Source of the DNA: Neoroseomonas soli
Lineage (GTDB): Bacteria; Pseudomonadota; Alphaproteobacteria; Acetobacterales; Acetobacteraceae
DNA length: 64,000 nucleotides
Assembly: GCF_018129065.1 (NCBI RefSeq)
Contig: NZ_JAAEDM010000002.1
Span: 62,001 to 126,000 of the forward strand
Direction of reading: 5' to 3'
How positions within the stretch are numbered: position 1 is the stretch's first letter; every line of letters begins with the position of its first letter. The translations under genes were made by a program, and so were the position numbers. Of the stretch, positions 50,475 to 58,878 are shown one piece after another. Below the pieces are notes generated by a model. That model saw nothing but the letters and a program-made list of their open reading frames with translations. It was not told the origin of the DNA and did not search any database.

Positions 50475-51470
50475 TTGCCCCGATATCTCGTGACCGGCGG
50501 CGCCGGCTTCGTCGGCAGCCATGCGGTGCTCGCCCTGCTCGACCGCGGGCATGAGGTGGTCGTGCTCGACAATCTCTCGCAGGGGCATCGCGCCGCCGTC
50601 CCGGCAGCGGCGACGCTGGTGGAGGCGGACCTCGCCGATGCGAAGCGCGTGGCGGAGGTCTTCGCCTCCTGGCGCTTCGACGCGGTGCTGCACTTCGCGG
50701 CGCTGTCGCTCGTCGGCGCGTCGATGCGCGAGCCGCTGCACTATCTCGCGGAGAATGTCGGCCATTCGCTGCGCCTGGCCGAGGTCGCGATCAAGGCGGG
50801 CTGCCTGCGCTTCGTCCTGTCCTCCACCGCCGCGCTGTTCGGTGAGCCGGACCGCGTGCCGATCGACGAGGACTGCCGCATCGCGCCCTCCAACCCCTAT
50901 GGCGACAGCAAGCGGATGGTGGAGGAGGGGCTCGCCTGGGCGGAGCGCATCCATGGCCTGCGCTACGCCGCGCTCCGTTATTTCAACGCGGCCGGGTCCG
51001 ATCCGGCCGGGCGCGCGGGCGAGGACCACGACCCCGAGACGCATCTCGTGCCGCTCGCCATCGATGCCGCCCTCGGCCGCCGTCCGGCGTTGACGGTGTT
51101 CGGCGACGACTACGCTACGCCGGACGGCACCTGCATCCGGGACTACGTGCATGTGAGCGACCTCGCCGAGGCGCACCTCGCCGCGCTGCGGCGGCTCGAG
51201 ACGCATGGCTCCTGCCGCTACAACATCGGCAGCGGGACGGGCGCCTCGGTGAAGGAGGTGATCGGCGCGGTGGAGCGCGTCGGCGGCCGCCAGGTGCCGC
51301 ACAGCATCGGGCCGCGCCGCGCGGGCGATCCGGCGGTGCTGGTGGCGGCCTCCGACCGCTTGCGCGCCGAGACGGGCTGGACGCCGAAGCTCGGTGCGCT
51401 GGACGACATCGTCCGCACCGCCTGGGCCTGGCGCGAGGCGCATCCGAAGGGCTACGGCGACCGCGGCTGA
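50475..51470 (+). CDS. galE: UDP-glucose 4-epimerase
   Basis: 331-residue extended SDR epimerase from a TTG start with a strong GAAGGAGG ribosome-binding site; no ATG is available nearby. NAD motif GGAGFVGSH (8-16), LDNLSQGH, FAALSLVGASMREPLHY, catalytic Ser117/Ser118 and YxxxK (Tyr142, Lys146 in NPYGDSKRM), and NAAGSDPAGRAGEDHDPETHLVPLAIDAALGR typical for GalE. Interconverts UDP-glucose and UDP-galactose (or acetylated forms) for surface polysaccharides. The envelope genes downstream fit this. Confidence 0.93.
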   Translation: MPRYLVTGGAGFVGSHAVLALLDRGHEVVVLDNLSQGHRAAVPAAATLVEADLADAKRVAEVFASWRFDAVLHFAALSLVGASMREPLHYLAENVGHSLRLAEVAIKAGCLRFVLSSTAALFGEPDRVPIDEDCRIAPSNPYGDSKRMVEEGLAWAERIHGLRYAALRYFNAAGSDPAGRAGEDHDPETHLVPLAIDAALGRRPALTVFGDDYATPDGTCIRDYVHVSDLAEAHLAALRRLETHGSCRYNIGSGTGASVKEVIGAVERVGGRQVPHSIGPRRAGDPAVLVAASDRLRAETGWTPKLGALDDIVRTAWAWREAHPKGYGDRG

Positions 51471-51478
51471 ACCCGTCG

Positions 51479-51528
51479 CCTGCGCGGCATGATCCTGCGC
51501 AGGAGCCTTCGGCCGGACATGACCGGCC
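51479..51528. terminator. Two adjacent hairpins after galE
   Basis: CCTGCGC / GCGCAGG (51479-51503, 7 bp, 11-nt loop) followed by GGCCGG / CCGGCC (51511-51528, 6 bp, 6-nt loop) lie in the 120-nt gap between galE and the opposing small gene. Possible terminator region for either strand. Confidence 0.45.
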
Positions 51529-51590
51529 CGAGGGCGGTCACCCCGCGAACCGAACCGCGTTCGGCCCGCGGCCGCTTTCGTATCCGGGCG

Positions 51591-51872
51591 TCAGCTCTGG
51601 AAGCGGAAGGCCCCGGTCGTGGAATCGGCGTCGGCCGGCTGCACCGCCTGCTGCTGCTGGACCTGGGCGCGGACGCGATCCTCGATCTGCTTGAGCAGGT
51701 TGCCCATGCCGTTCACCAGCGCGGGCAGCTGCGTCACGGGCACGCAGAGCGTCGCGCAGGGGATCGCCTTGCCGTCGCTGCCGGTCGTGGCGAGCGTGAT
51801 GCGGGCGACGCCGTGCGCGACCTGTGCCTCGATCACGCCGTCCGCGAAGACGGTGGGGCGGCTGTCGGCCAT
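51591..51872 (-). CDS. Small hypothetical protein next to type I secretion genes
   Basis: 93 residues, MADSRPTVFADGVIEAQVAHGVARITLATTG at the start, then a central LCVPVTQLPALVNGMGNLLKQIEDRVRAQVQQQQA helix and a polar tail ending GAFRFQS. No signal peptide or membrane segment. I do not recognise a named family with certainty; the strand-then-helix layout resembles short DUF3467-like proteins. It starts 17 nt after the HlyD-type gene stop with GGGAT upstream, so it is probably the third gene of the secretion operon. Confidence 0.7.
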   Translation of the reverse strand: MADSRPTVFADGVIEAQVAHGVARITLATTGSDGKAIPCATLCVPVTQLPALVNGMGNLLKQIEDRVRAQVQQQQAVQPADADSTTGAFRFQS

Positions 51873-51889
51873 GTCTGGTATCCCTTGTC

Positions 51890-53290
51890 CTATTGTTCCC
51901 GGAAGGCGCGGGTGAAGCTGTCGCGCACGGGCTGGGTGATGTAGCGCAGGAAGCTGCGCTCGCCGATCTGGATCATCGCCTCGACCGGCATGCCGGGCAC
52001 CAGTGTCACGCCCTGGAGCCGCGCGAGTTGCTCGGCGTCGATCAGGATGTGGGCGCGGTAGTGGCTCATGCGCGTGCGTTCATCGATCGTCACGTCCTGC
52101 GCGACGAAGGTGACGTGGCCGTGCAGGTAGGGCACCAGGCGCTGCTTGAAGGCAGGCAGCCGGACTTCCGCCTGCAGCCCGACATGGACCACGTCGATGT
52201 CGAAGGGCTGCACGTTGACTTCCGCCACCAGGCGATCCTGCGCCGGCACCAGGTCCATCACCGGGTCGCCGGGGCGGACCACGGCGCCGATGTTGAACAG
52301 GCGCAGGTTCAGCACGGTGCCGTCCTCGGGTGCTGCGATGTCGCGGCGGACGGCGACGTCCTGAGCGGCGCGCAGGCGTTCCTCGACCTCGGCGAGGCGG
52401 GTGCGGATGTCGCGCTGCTCGGCCGCGACCTCCTGGCGGCGCTGGCCGACGATGGAGGCGATGGTGCTGCGCGCCTCGGCAATCGCCTGGTTGGCGCGGT
52501 CGAACTGGCCCTGCAGTTCCTCCCCCTGGCCTTCCAGCGCGGCGGCGGTGCGCTGCAGCGCGAGCAGCGTCGGCAGGCGCTGCAGGCCCTGCTGGACCAG
52601 CCCGCGGGTGAGTTCCTCCTCCCGCCGGATCAGCTGGAGCTGCTGGCGCTGGGCGCGCTGCTGGCCGGTGACGCCGGAGATGATCGCCTCCTGCTGGCCG
52701 ATCCGCGCTTCCTGCACAGCCACCTGGCCGGTCAGGGAGGCGCGCCGCGCCTCGAAGACGGCGCGCTGGCCGCTCATGGCATCCATCGCGCGCGGCTCGT
52801 TCGAGGCGCGCAGGTCGTCGGCGAAGCGCGGTTCGCGCAGGTCCCCGAGTTCGGCGGTGAGGCGGGCGTCCTGGGCGAGGAAGGACCAGCGCTGGCTGCG
52901 CAGCGTCTCGAAATCCGCCCCGGCGCGGATGTCGTCGAGGCGCACCAGCACCTGGCCGGCCCGCACGCGGTCGCCGTCGCGCACCAGGATCTCGCGGACG
53001 ATCCCGCCTTCGAGGTGCTGGATGGTCCGGCGCGTGCCCTCGACCTTGATCATGCCGGGGGCGATCGCCGCCTCGCTCAGCGGGGCGAACGCCGACCACG
53101 CGCCGAAGGCGCCGAAGAACACGCTGATGGCGGCGAAGCCGAACAGGATGGTGCCCCGGGTGCGTGGCCGGGGTGCCGGCTCCGGCGCCTTGGGCAGGGT
53201 GAGTTCCACGGCCGGCAGGCGGTCGCGGCGGGGGACGACGTCGTGGCCCGGGGCGGGACCGGGGACGGCGGGGGCGGTCGTCTCGCTCAT
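51890..53290 (-). CDS. HlyD family type I secretion periplasmic adaptor
   Basis: 466-residue membrane-fusion protein. One N-terminal transmembrane helix (about 45-65: ILFGFAAISVFFGAFGAWSAFAPLSEAAIAPG) follows a Pro-rich cytoplasmic tail. Lipoyl-type halves flank a long Gln/Arg/Glu-rich coiled-coil hairpin (about 150-310), and the C-terminal beta-barrel contains LFNIGAVVRPGDPVMDLVPAQDRLVAEV. It bridges the inner-membrane ATPase to an outer-membrane TolC-like channel. It overlaps the ATPase gene by 4 nt. No tolC gene is in the window. Confidence 0.93.
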   Translation of the reverse strand: MSETTAPAVPGPAPGHDVVPRRDRLPAVELTLPKAPEPAPRPRTRGTILFGFAAISVFFGAFGAWSAFAPLSEAAIAPGMIKVEGTRRTIQHLEGGIVREILVRDGDRVRAGQVLVRLDDIRAGADFETLRSQRWSFLAQDARLTAELGDLREPRFADDLRASNEPRAMDAMSGQRAVFEARRASLTGQVAVQEARIGQQEAIISGVTGQQRAQRQQLQLIRREEELTRGLVQQGLQRLPTLLALQRTAAALEGQGEELQGQFDRANQAIAEARSTIASIVGQRRQEVAAEQRDIRTRLAEVEERLRAAQDVAVRRDIAAPEDGTVLNLRLFNIGAVVRPGDPVMDLVPAQDRLVAEVNVQPFDIDVVHVGLQAEVRLPAFKQRLVPYLHGHVTFVAQDVTIDERTRMSHYRAHILIDAEQLARLQGVTLVPGMPVEAMIQIGERSFLRYITQPVRDSFTRAFREQ

Positions 53291-55044
53291 GCCTGCGCCT
53301 CCTTGCCTTCGATCCGGCCGGCGGGCGCCGGGATGGGGGTGGCGGGCTTCATGATCTTCTTCAGCACCTCGGCGCGCGGGCCGAACAATTCCACCGCGCC
53401 GTCGCGCATCAGCAGCACCTTCTCGACCCCCTGGACCAGCACGGGGCGGTGGGAGACCAGCACCACGGTCGTGCCGCGCCGCTTGAGGTCATGCAGCGCG
53501 CGCAGCAGCGCCGATTCCGCATCGCCGTCGAGGTTGGAGTTGGGCTCGTCCAGTACGATCAACTTAGGGTTGCCGAACATGGCGCGGGCAAGGCCGATCT
53601 GCTGGCGCTGCCCGCCCGAGAGATGCTGCCCGCCTTCGCCGATCTCGGTCTCGTAGCCCTTGGGCAGGCGCAGGATCATGTCGTGGCAGCCGGCGAGCTT
53701 CGCCGCGTCGAAGACCGCTTCCGACGGCGCCTGGGCCATGCGGGCGATGTTGTCCATCACCGTGCCGTCGAAGAGCTCGACGTCTTGCGGCAGGTAGCCG
53801 ACATGCCGGCCGAAATCCTCCCGCTGCCAGGTGTAGACATCGGCGCCGTCCAGCCGGACCGAGCCCTGCATGGGCTGGAGCGTGCCGGTCAGCATGCGGA
53901 TCAGCGTGGTCTTGCCGGCCGCCGAGGGGCCGATCACTGCCAGGCTCTCGCCGGGATCCAGCACGAAGGCGACGCCCTTGATGGTCGCCATGCTCGATCC
54001 GGGGAAGCCGAAGGTCACCCGCTCGACGGAAATCCGGCCCCTGGGCTCGGGCAGCGGGATGCCGGGCGGGCGCAGCCGCGGCAGCATCAGGAAGGCCTGC
54101 AGCCGCTTCCAGGACTGGCGCGCCTGCACCAGTTGCTTCCAGCCGCCGATCATCTGCTCCACCGGCGCCAGCGCGCGGCCCATGATGATGGAGGCGGCGA
54201 TGGACGCGCCTGCGGTCAGTTCCTGCTGCAGCACGAGATAGGCGCCGATGCCGAGGATCGCGACCTGGATGACCAGGCGGAAGAACTTGGTCATGGCGAG
54301 CAGCGGCGCCGCGCGGTCCATGGCGCGGTTCATCGGCACCGACATCTCGGCGACGCTCGAGCGCCAGCGGGCCATGACGGCGGGCAGCATACCCATGCTG
54401 TCGATGACCTCGGCGTTGCGGACGATGGAATCGGCCCGCCGCTGGGTCGCCATCGCCGCCGTATTGGCCTCCCGCAGCAGCTTGGAGGTGGCGACCTCGT
54501 TGAGGACGGTCAGCCCCAGCAGCAGCACGGCGCCGAACAGCGCGACCGTGCCGAGGACGGGATGGAGCGCGAAGATCACCAGCAGGTAGGCCGGCACCCA
54601 GGGAACGTCATACAGGGAGAGCGCCCCGGGAGAGCCGATGAAACCGCGGCAGACGCCGAGGTCGCGCAGCGCCTCCATCCGGTAGGGCCGGCCGCGGAGC
54701 TGGCTTTCGATGGCGCGGCCGAAGCCTTCGGGGGCGACCTTCTCCTCCACCCAGGCGCCGATGCGCTGCATGATGCGGGAGCGCGCGCCCTCGAGCAGTG
54801 CCAGCAGGCCGAGCGCGACGAAGGCGATGAGCGTCAGGTAGAGCAGCGTGTTCAGGTTCCGGGTCGAGAGCACCCGGTCGAACACCTGCATCATGTAGAG
54901 CGAGACGGTGAGCTGCAGGACGTTGACAACGCCGCTGAACACGCCGACGGCGATGAACTGGCTGCGGCATGCGGCGACGGCGCGCGCGAGCGGTGTCTCG
55001 GCCGGCTTCGTCTCCCCGAGCAGGGCCCTGGGGTCAATGGCCAT
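53287..55044 (-). CDS. Type I secretion system permease/ATPase (PrtD/HlyB-like)
   Basis: 585-residue ABC exporter half-transporter. The transmembrane domain (about 25-310) has six hydrophobic spans and lacks a C39 peptidase domain, as in PrtD-type exporters of RTX proteins. The nucleotide-binding domain has Walker A GPSAAGKTTL, signature LSGGQRQQIGLARAMFG, Walker B LIVLDEPNSNLD and H-loop VSHRP. I took the ATG at 55044; a TTG two codons earlier extends the frame. Its substrate (often RTX, with C-terminal signal) is not encoded nearby. Confidence 0.93.
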   Translation of the reverse strand: MAIDPRALLGETKPAETPLARAVAACRSQFIAVGVFSGVVNVLQLTVSLYMMQVFDRVLSTRNLNTLLYLTLIAFVALGLLALLEGARSRIMQRIGAWVEEKVAPEGFGRAIESQLRGRPYRMEALRDLGVCRGFIGSPGALSLYDVPWVPAYLLVIFALHPVLGTVALFGAVLLLGLTVLNEVATSKLLREANTAAMATQRRADSIVRNAEVIDSMGMLPAVMARWRSSVAEMSVPMNRAMDRAAPLLAMTKFFRLVIQVAILGIGAYLVLQQELTAGASIAASIIMGRALAPVEQMIGGWKQLVQARQSWKRLQAFLMLPRLRPPGIPLPEPRGRISVERVTFGFPGSSMATIKGVAFVLDPGESLAVIGPSAAGKTTLIRMLTGTLQPMQGSVRLDGADVYTWQREDFGRHVGYLPQDVELFDGTVMDNIARMAQAPSEAVFDAAKLAGCHDMILRLPKGYETEIGEGGQHLSGGQRQQIGLARAMFGNPKLIVLDEPNSNLDGDAESALLRALHDLKRRGTTVVLVSHRPVLVQGVEKVLLMRDGAVELFGPRAEVLKKIMKPATPIPAPAGRIEGKEAQA

Positions 55045-55347
55045 TCGCAACCGCCCCCGCGCAGGCGCGCAGCTTCCGTGAGGCGACAGCGCGACGCGTT
55101 CCGATACTTCTCGCCATCCAGGCGTCCTGTCTCCGCTATGCTTTCATCATGAGGGGGGGATCGGCGTGCGGCCGGGACCGCCTGCCCACCCTCTTATGAA
55201 CAGCGAAAGGGCATGCATCCAGCGCAGCGTAACTTCACCATATCATGATTGCGTTCAATGTAACTCACATGACAATGCGGGGCGCGCCGGCCGGAGGAAC
55301 CCTGCCGCCGGGGGCGCGGCGCACGGGGAAGGGGTTTCGGGAGGGGC
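55045..55347. promoter_or_regulatory. Divergent regulatory region, partly AT-rich
   Basis: 303-nt gap between the divergent secretion ATPase and glycosyltransferase genes. The stretch 55195-55275 is the most AT-rich part of the neighbourhood (for example ACTTCACCATATCATGATTG and CAATGTAACTCACATGACAA), which suggests promoters or a regulator site. No -10/-35 pair is convincing enough to name. GGAAGGGGTTTCGGGAGGGGC forms the ribosome-binding region of the glycosyltransferase. Confidence 0.4.
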
Positions 55348-56547
55348 ATGGACAAGGCTGAATCGCCAGGCATGGCCGGCATGGAGGCGGTGGAGCTGAC
55401 CATCCTGATGCCCTGTCTCAACGAGGCCGAGACCTTGGGCACCTGTGTCCGCAAGGCGATGGACTACCTCGCGCGGAGCGGGGTGGCCGGCGAGGTGCTG
55501 GTCGCGGACAACGGCAGCACCGACGGCAGCCAAGCCATCGCCGAGGCGCTCGGCGCCCGCATCGTGGCCGTGCCGGAACGCGGCTATGGCGCTGCCCTGA
55601 TCGCCGGCATCCATGCCGCGCGCGGGCGCTACGTCATCATGGGCGACAGCGACGATTCCTATAATTTCACGGCTTTAGACGGTTTTGTCGAGAAACTGCG
55701 GGAAGGCTTCGACCTGGTGATGGGCAACCGCTTCCGGGGCGGGATCGAGCCGGGGGCGATGCCGCCCCTGCATCGCTACCTCGGCAACCCGGTGCTTTCG
55801 ACCATCGGGCGGGTGTTCTTCGGCAGCCCGGTCGGGGATTTCCATTGCGGGCTGCGGGGCTTCGACCGCGAGGCGATGCTGGCGCTGGAGCTGCGCGCGC
55901 CCGGGATGGAATTCGCCTCGGAGATGGTCGTGAAGGCCACGGTGAACGGGTTGCGCATCGCCGAGGTGCCGACGACGCTTTCGCCCGATGGGCGGTCGCG
56001 CCCGCCGCATCTGCGCTCCTGGCGCGATGGCTGGCGGCACCTGCGCTTCCTGCTCGTGTTCTGCCCGCGCTGGCTGTTCCTCTATCCGGGGGCGGCGCTG
56101 TTCCTGGCGGGGCTGGTGGCCATGGCGGCGCTGCTGCCGGGGCCGCTGCCCCTCGGCGGCGTCACCTTCGACGTGCACACGCTGCTCTATGCCTCCGGCG
56201 CCATGGTGATGGGCTTCCAGGCGGTGCAGTTCTGGGTCTTCGCCCGGATCTACGGCGGGCAGCAGGGGGTGGTGCCGGAGGAGAAACGGCTCGTCGCCGT
56301 GCTGGCACGCTTCGGGCTGGAGCCGGCGCTGATCGTGGCGGGGCTGTTGGTGCTGCTTGGTCTTGGCCTCGGCGTCGCGGCGGTGGTGATCTGGGGCGGC
56401 GAGGATTTCGGCCAGTTGACGGGCATGGGGGCGATGCGGGTGGCGATCGCCTCGGTCACCGCGATGGTGCTTGGCCTGCAACTGGCCTTCGGGGCCTTCT
56501 TCCTGGCGCTGCTCGGGATGATGCGCGCGGGCCCGCGCGGCGGGTAG
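55348..56547 (+). CDS. Family 2 glycosyltransferase with C-terminal membrane domain (DPM1/ArnC-like)
   Basis: 399 residues. The N-terminal GT-A domain has TILMPCLNEAETLGTCV, VLVADNGSTDGSQ, the DxD-type GDSDDSYNF and GNRFRGGIEPGAMPPLHRYLGNPVLS, close to dolichol-phosphate-mannosyltransferase-type enzymes. From about residue 235 the protein turns into a membrane region with about four hydrophobic segments (WLFLYPGAALFLAGLVAMAALL, LLYASGAMVMGFQAVQFWVF, LIVAGLLVLLGLGLGVAAVVI, VTAMVLGLQLAFGAFFLALLGMM). It transfers a sugar to a lipid carrier at the inner membrane. It is convergent with a GtrA gene, a frequent functional partner. Confidence 0.9.
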   Translation: MDKAESPGMAGMEAVELTILMPCLNEAETLGTCVRKAMDYLARSGVAGEVLVADNGSTDGSQAIAEALGARIVAVPERGYGAALIAGIHAARGRYVIMGDSDDSYNFTALDGFVEKLREGFDLVMGNRFRGGIEPGAMPPLHRYLGNPVLSTIGRVFFGSPVGDFHCGLRGFDREAMLALELRAPGMEFASEMVVKATVNGLRIAEVPTTLSPDGRSRPPHLRSWRDGWRHLRFLLVFCPRWLFLYPGAALFLAGLVAMAALLPGPLPLGGVTFDVHTLLYASGAMVMGFQAVQFWVFARIYGGQQGVVPEEKRLVAVLARFGLEPALIVAGLLVLLGLGLGVAAVVIWGGEDFGQLTGMGAMRVAIASVTAMVLGLQLAFGAFFLALLGMMRAGPRGG

Positions 56548-56553
56548 CCGGTT

Positions 56554-57009
56554 TCAGCCCCGCTGGTCCGCGAAGACCAGCCGGCGGGACAGGGCGAAGT
56601 TGGTGAACATCCCGGCGACGGAGCCCGCGGCGACGCCCAGGATCGGGTGCGCCGCAACCATCGGCACGAAGGTCACGAGCAGCGCGTAGGCCCCGTAGTT
56701 CAGCGCGAATCCCACCAGGTTCACCAGGACGAAGAGCGCCCATTGCCGGTGCACCGGCCCGCCGCCGCGGCCGCGGAAGGTCCAGATCCGGTTCAGGCCC
56801 CAGTTCGCCGTCGCGGCCGACAGGTAGGACACGGCTCGGCCGAGATAGAGGCCGCCGCCCAGCGCCAGCGCGCCGTAGAGCACCGCCGTGTCCACCAGGA
56901 AGCCGATGGTGCCGACGATGCCGAAGCGGAGGAACTCGGTCGCGAGCGCCGCGCGCTCCGCTCCGAGCGCCCGCACCAGCAGCGGGCCGAGGATGGGGAT
57001 GTCCACCAT
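56554..57009 (-). CDS. GtrA family membrane protein
   Basis: 151 residues with four hydrophobic segments: FLRFGIVGTIGFLVDTAVLYGAL, a YLSAATANWGLNRIWTF loop with the GtrA-typical Asn/Arg/Trp/Phe, WALFVLVNLVGFALNYGAYALLV and GVAAGSVAGMFTNFALSRRLVF. GtrA proteins are thought to flip or present undecaprenyl-linked sugars. The gene is on the opposite strand to the glycosyltransferase, with ends 6 nt apart. Confidence 0.9.
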   Translation of the reverse strand: MVDIPILGPLLVRALGAERAALATEFLRFGIVGTIGFLVDTAVLYGALALGGGLYLGRAVSYLSAATANWGLNRIWTFRGRGGGPVHRQWALFVLVNLVGFALNYGAYALLVTFVPMVAAHPILGVAAGSVAGMFTNFALSRRLVFADQRG

Positions 57010-57201
57010 GCCCCGCGGTTTAGGGCCGCCACGCCGCCTTGCCCAGCACGGACCGCCCTGCCGGGCTCGCCCCCTTCGTGGCGGCGTGGCCGGGACCGCC
57101 CCGCCAGGTTCGGGCGGTCATTCTCAAACGTTACGACTGATTCCAGCCGCATCCGAACTGTTCTAGGCTCCGACCGGCTTCACCGAACGGAGAACATCCG
57201 C

Positions 57202-58797
57202 ATGTTCCGACGCGACCTTCTGGCCGGCGCCGCCGCCCTTGCCGCGCTGCCGCGATTCGCCATCGCGCAGCCGGCCGCAGCGCGCACGCTGAAATACGTG
57301 CCGCACGCGAACCTGCCGAACATCGACCCCTTCACCAACACCGCCTTCGTGGCGCGCGACCACGCCTTCCTGGTCTTCGACCAGCTCTACGGCATGACCG
57401 ACAGGTTCGAGCCGCAGCCGCAGATGGTCCAGGGCCACGTGGTCGAGAACGGCGGCCTGCTCTGGCGCTTCACCCTGCGGGAGGGGCTGAAGTTCCACGA
57501 CGGCGCGCCGGTGCGCGGGCGGGACTGCATCGCGTCCATCAAGCGCTGGGGGCGCCGCGACGCCTTCGGGCAGGAACTGATGGCCCGCGTCTCCGACATG
57601 ACGGAGGACAGCGACCGCGTATTCAGCATCAAGCTGAGCCGGCCCTTCCCGAAGATGATCGAGGCTTTTTCGAAGGTCACGACCTCCTGCCTGTTCATCA
57701 TGCCCGAGCGGCTGGCGAACGTGGATCCCTTCACCAACATCAGCGAGGCAGTGGGCAGCGGCCCCTACCGCTTCGTGCAGAACGAATGGGTGCCGGGGTC
57801 GAGCCTCGCCTATGTCAGGAACCCGGACTACGTGCCGGTCTCCTCTGGCACGCCGTCGATGACGGCGGGACCAAAGGTCGCGCATTTCGACCGCGTCGAG
57901 TGGCGGATCATCCCCGATGCCTCGACCGCCGCGGCGGCGCTCCAGTCGGGCGAGATCGACTGGTGGGAGCAGCCGACCGCGGACCTGTTCCCGCTGGTGG
58001 CGCGCAACCGGAACATCGCGGTGGACGTGATCAATGGCACCGGGCTGATCGGCATCTTCCGCCCCAACCACGTCACGGCGCCGTTCAACAATCCGGCGGT
58101 GCGGCGCGCGGTGATCACGGCGATCAGCCAGATGGATTTCATGACCGCGGTGATCGGCGATGCCACCGTGCCCGGCTATCCGACGCTGAAGCGCGAGAAC
58201 ATCGGCTTCTTCGCCCCCGAATCGCCTTCCGCCTCCACAATCGGGCTCGACCGGCTGAAGAAGAGCATCGACGCGGCGCGGGCCGAACTCCAGGCCGCGG
58301 GGGCGATGGGTGCGCGGCTGGTGCTGCTGAACGCGACCGACCTCGCCTCGATCAACGCCTCGACGCTGGTGGGCGCGGACCTGTTCCGCCGCATGGGCTT
58401 CAACGTGGACCTGGTCAGCGCCGACTGGGGCACGGTGGTCTCGCGCCGCGCGAGCAAGAACCCGCTCGACCAGGGCGGCTGGTCGGGCTTCTTCACCTTC
58501 TGGTCGGGCGTGGACCACTGGAACCCGGCGAGCCATGCTTCGATACGCGGCCATGGCGATGCCGCCTGGGCCGGCTGGCCGACCATTCCGGCCATCGAGG
58601 CGCAGCGCAACGCCTGGTTCGACGCGCCCGACGAGGTCGCCGCCGCCGCCGCCACGACCGAGATCCAGCGCATCGCCTTCGACGAGGTCCCCTACGTCCC
58701 GACCGGCATGTATTACCAGCCGACCGCCTATCGCCGGAACCTCACCGGCATCCTCAAGGGCCAGCCTCCGCTGTTCTGGAACGTCCGTCGCACCTGA
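57202..58797 (+). CDS. Family 5 ABC transporter substrate-binding protein (orphan copy 1)
   Basis: 531 residues. MFRRDLLAGAAALAALPRFAIAQ is a signal peptide with an RRDLL twin-arginine-like motif. LKYVPHANLPNIDPFTNTAFVARDHAFLVFDQLYG is followed by the family-5 signature FTLREGLKFHDGAPVRGRDCIASIKRWGRRD and, near the C-terminus, WSGFFTFWSGVDHWNP and YYQPTAYRRNLTGILKG. It is the first of four similar genes in a row (57202-63856) without permease or ATPase. Upstream lies a 192-nt divergent spacer; ACGGAGAACATCCGC precedes the ATG. Ligand unknown. Confidence 0.92.
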   Translation: MFRRDLLAGAAALAALPRFAIAQPAAARTLKYVPHANLPNIDPFTNTAFVARDHAFLVFDQLYGMTDRFEPQPQMVQGHVVENGGLLWRFTLREGLKFHDGAPVRGRDCIASIKRWGRRDAFGQELMARVSDMTEDSDRVFSIKLSRPFPKMIEAFSKVTTSCLFIMPERLANVDPFTNISEAVGSGPYRFVQNEWVPGSSLAYVRNPDYVPVSSGTPSMTAGPKVAHFDRVEWRIIPDASTAAAALQSGEIDWWEQPTADLFPLVARNRNIAVDVINGTGLIGIFRPNHVTAPFNNPAVRRAVITAISQMDFMTAVIGDATVPGYPTLKRENIGFFAPESPSASTIGLDRLKKSIDAARAELQAAGAMGARLVLLNATDLASINASTLVGADLFRRMGFNVDLVSADWGTVVSRRASKNPLDQGGWSGFFTFWSGVDHWNPASHASIRGHGDAAWAGWPTIPAIEAQRNAWFDAPDEVAAAAATTEIQRIAFDEVPYVPTGMYYQPTAYRRNLTGILKGQPPLFWNVRRT

Positions 58798-58878
58798 CGC
58801 GGATGCGATGCCCGGCGCCCTTGCGCGGCGCCGGGCGATCTGGTGGAGACTGCGCGCGACTTCCCCCGGAGGGCTTCG

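Noticed and set aside
55166-55399. 77-codon frame across the start of the glycosyltransferase
   Set aside because: It overlaps the regulatory region and the glycosyltransferase start, has no ribosome-binding site support and no recognisable sequence.
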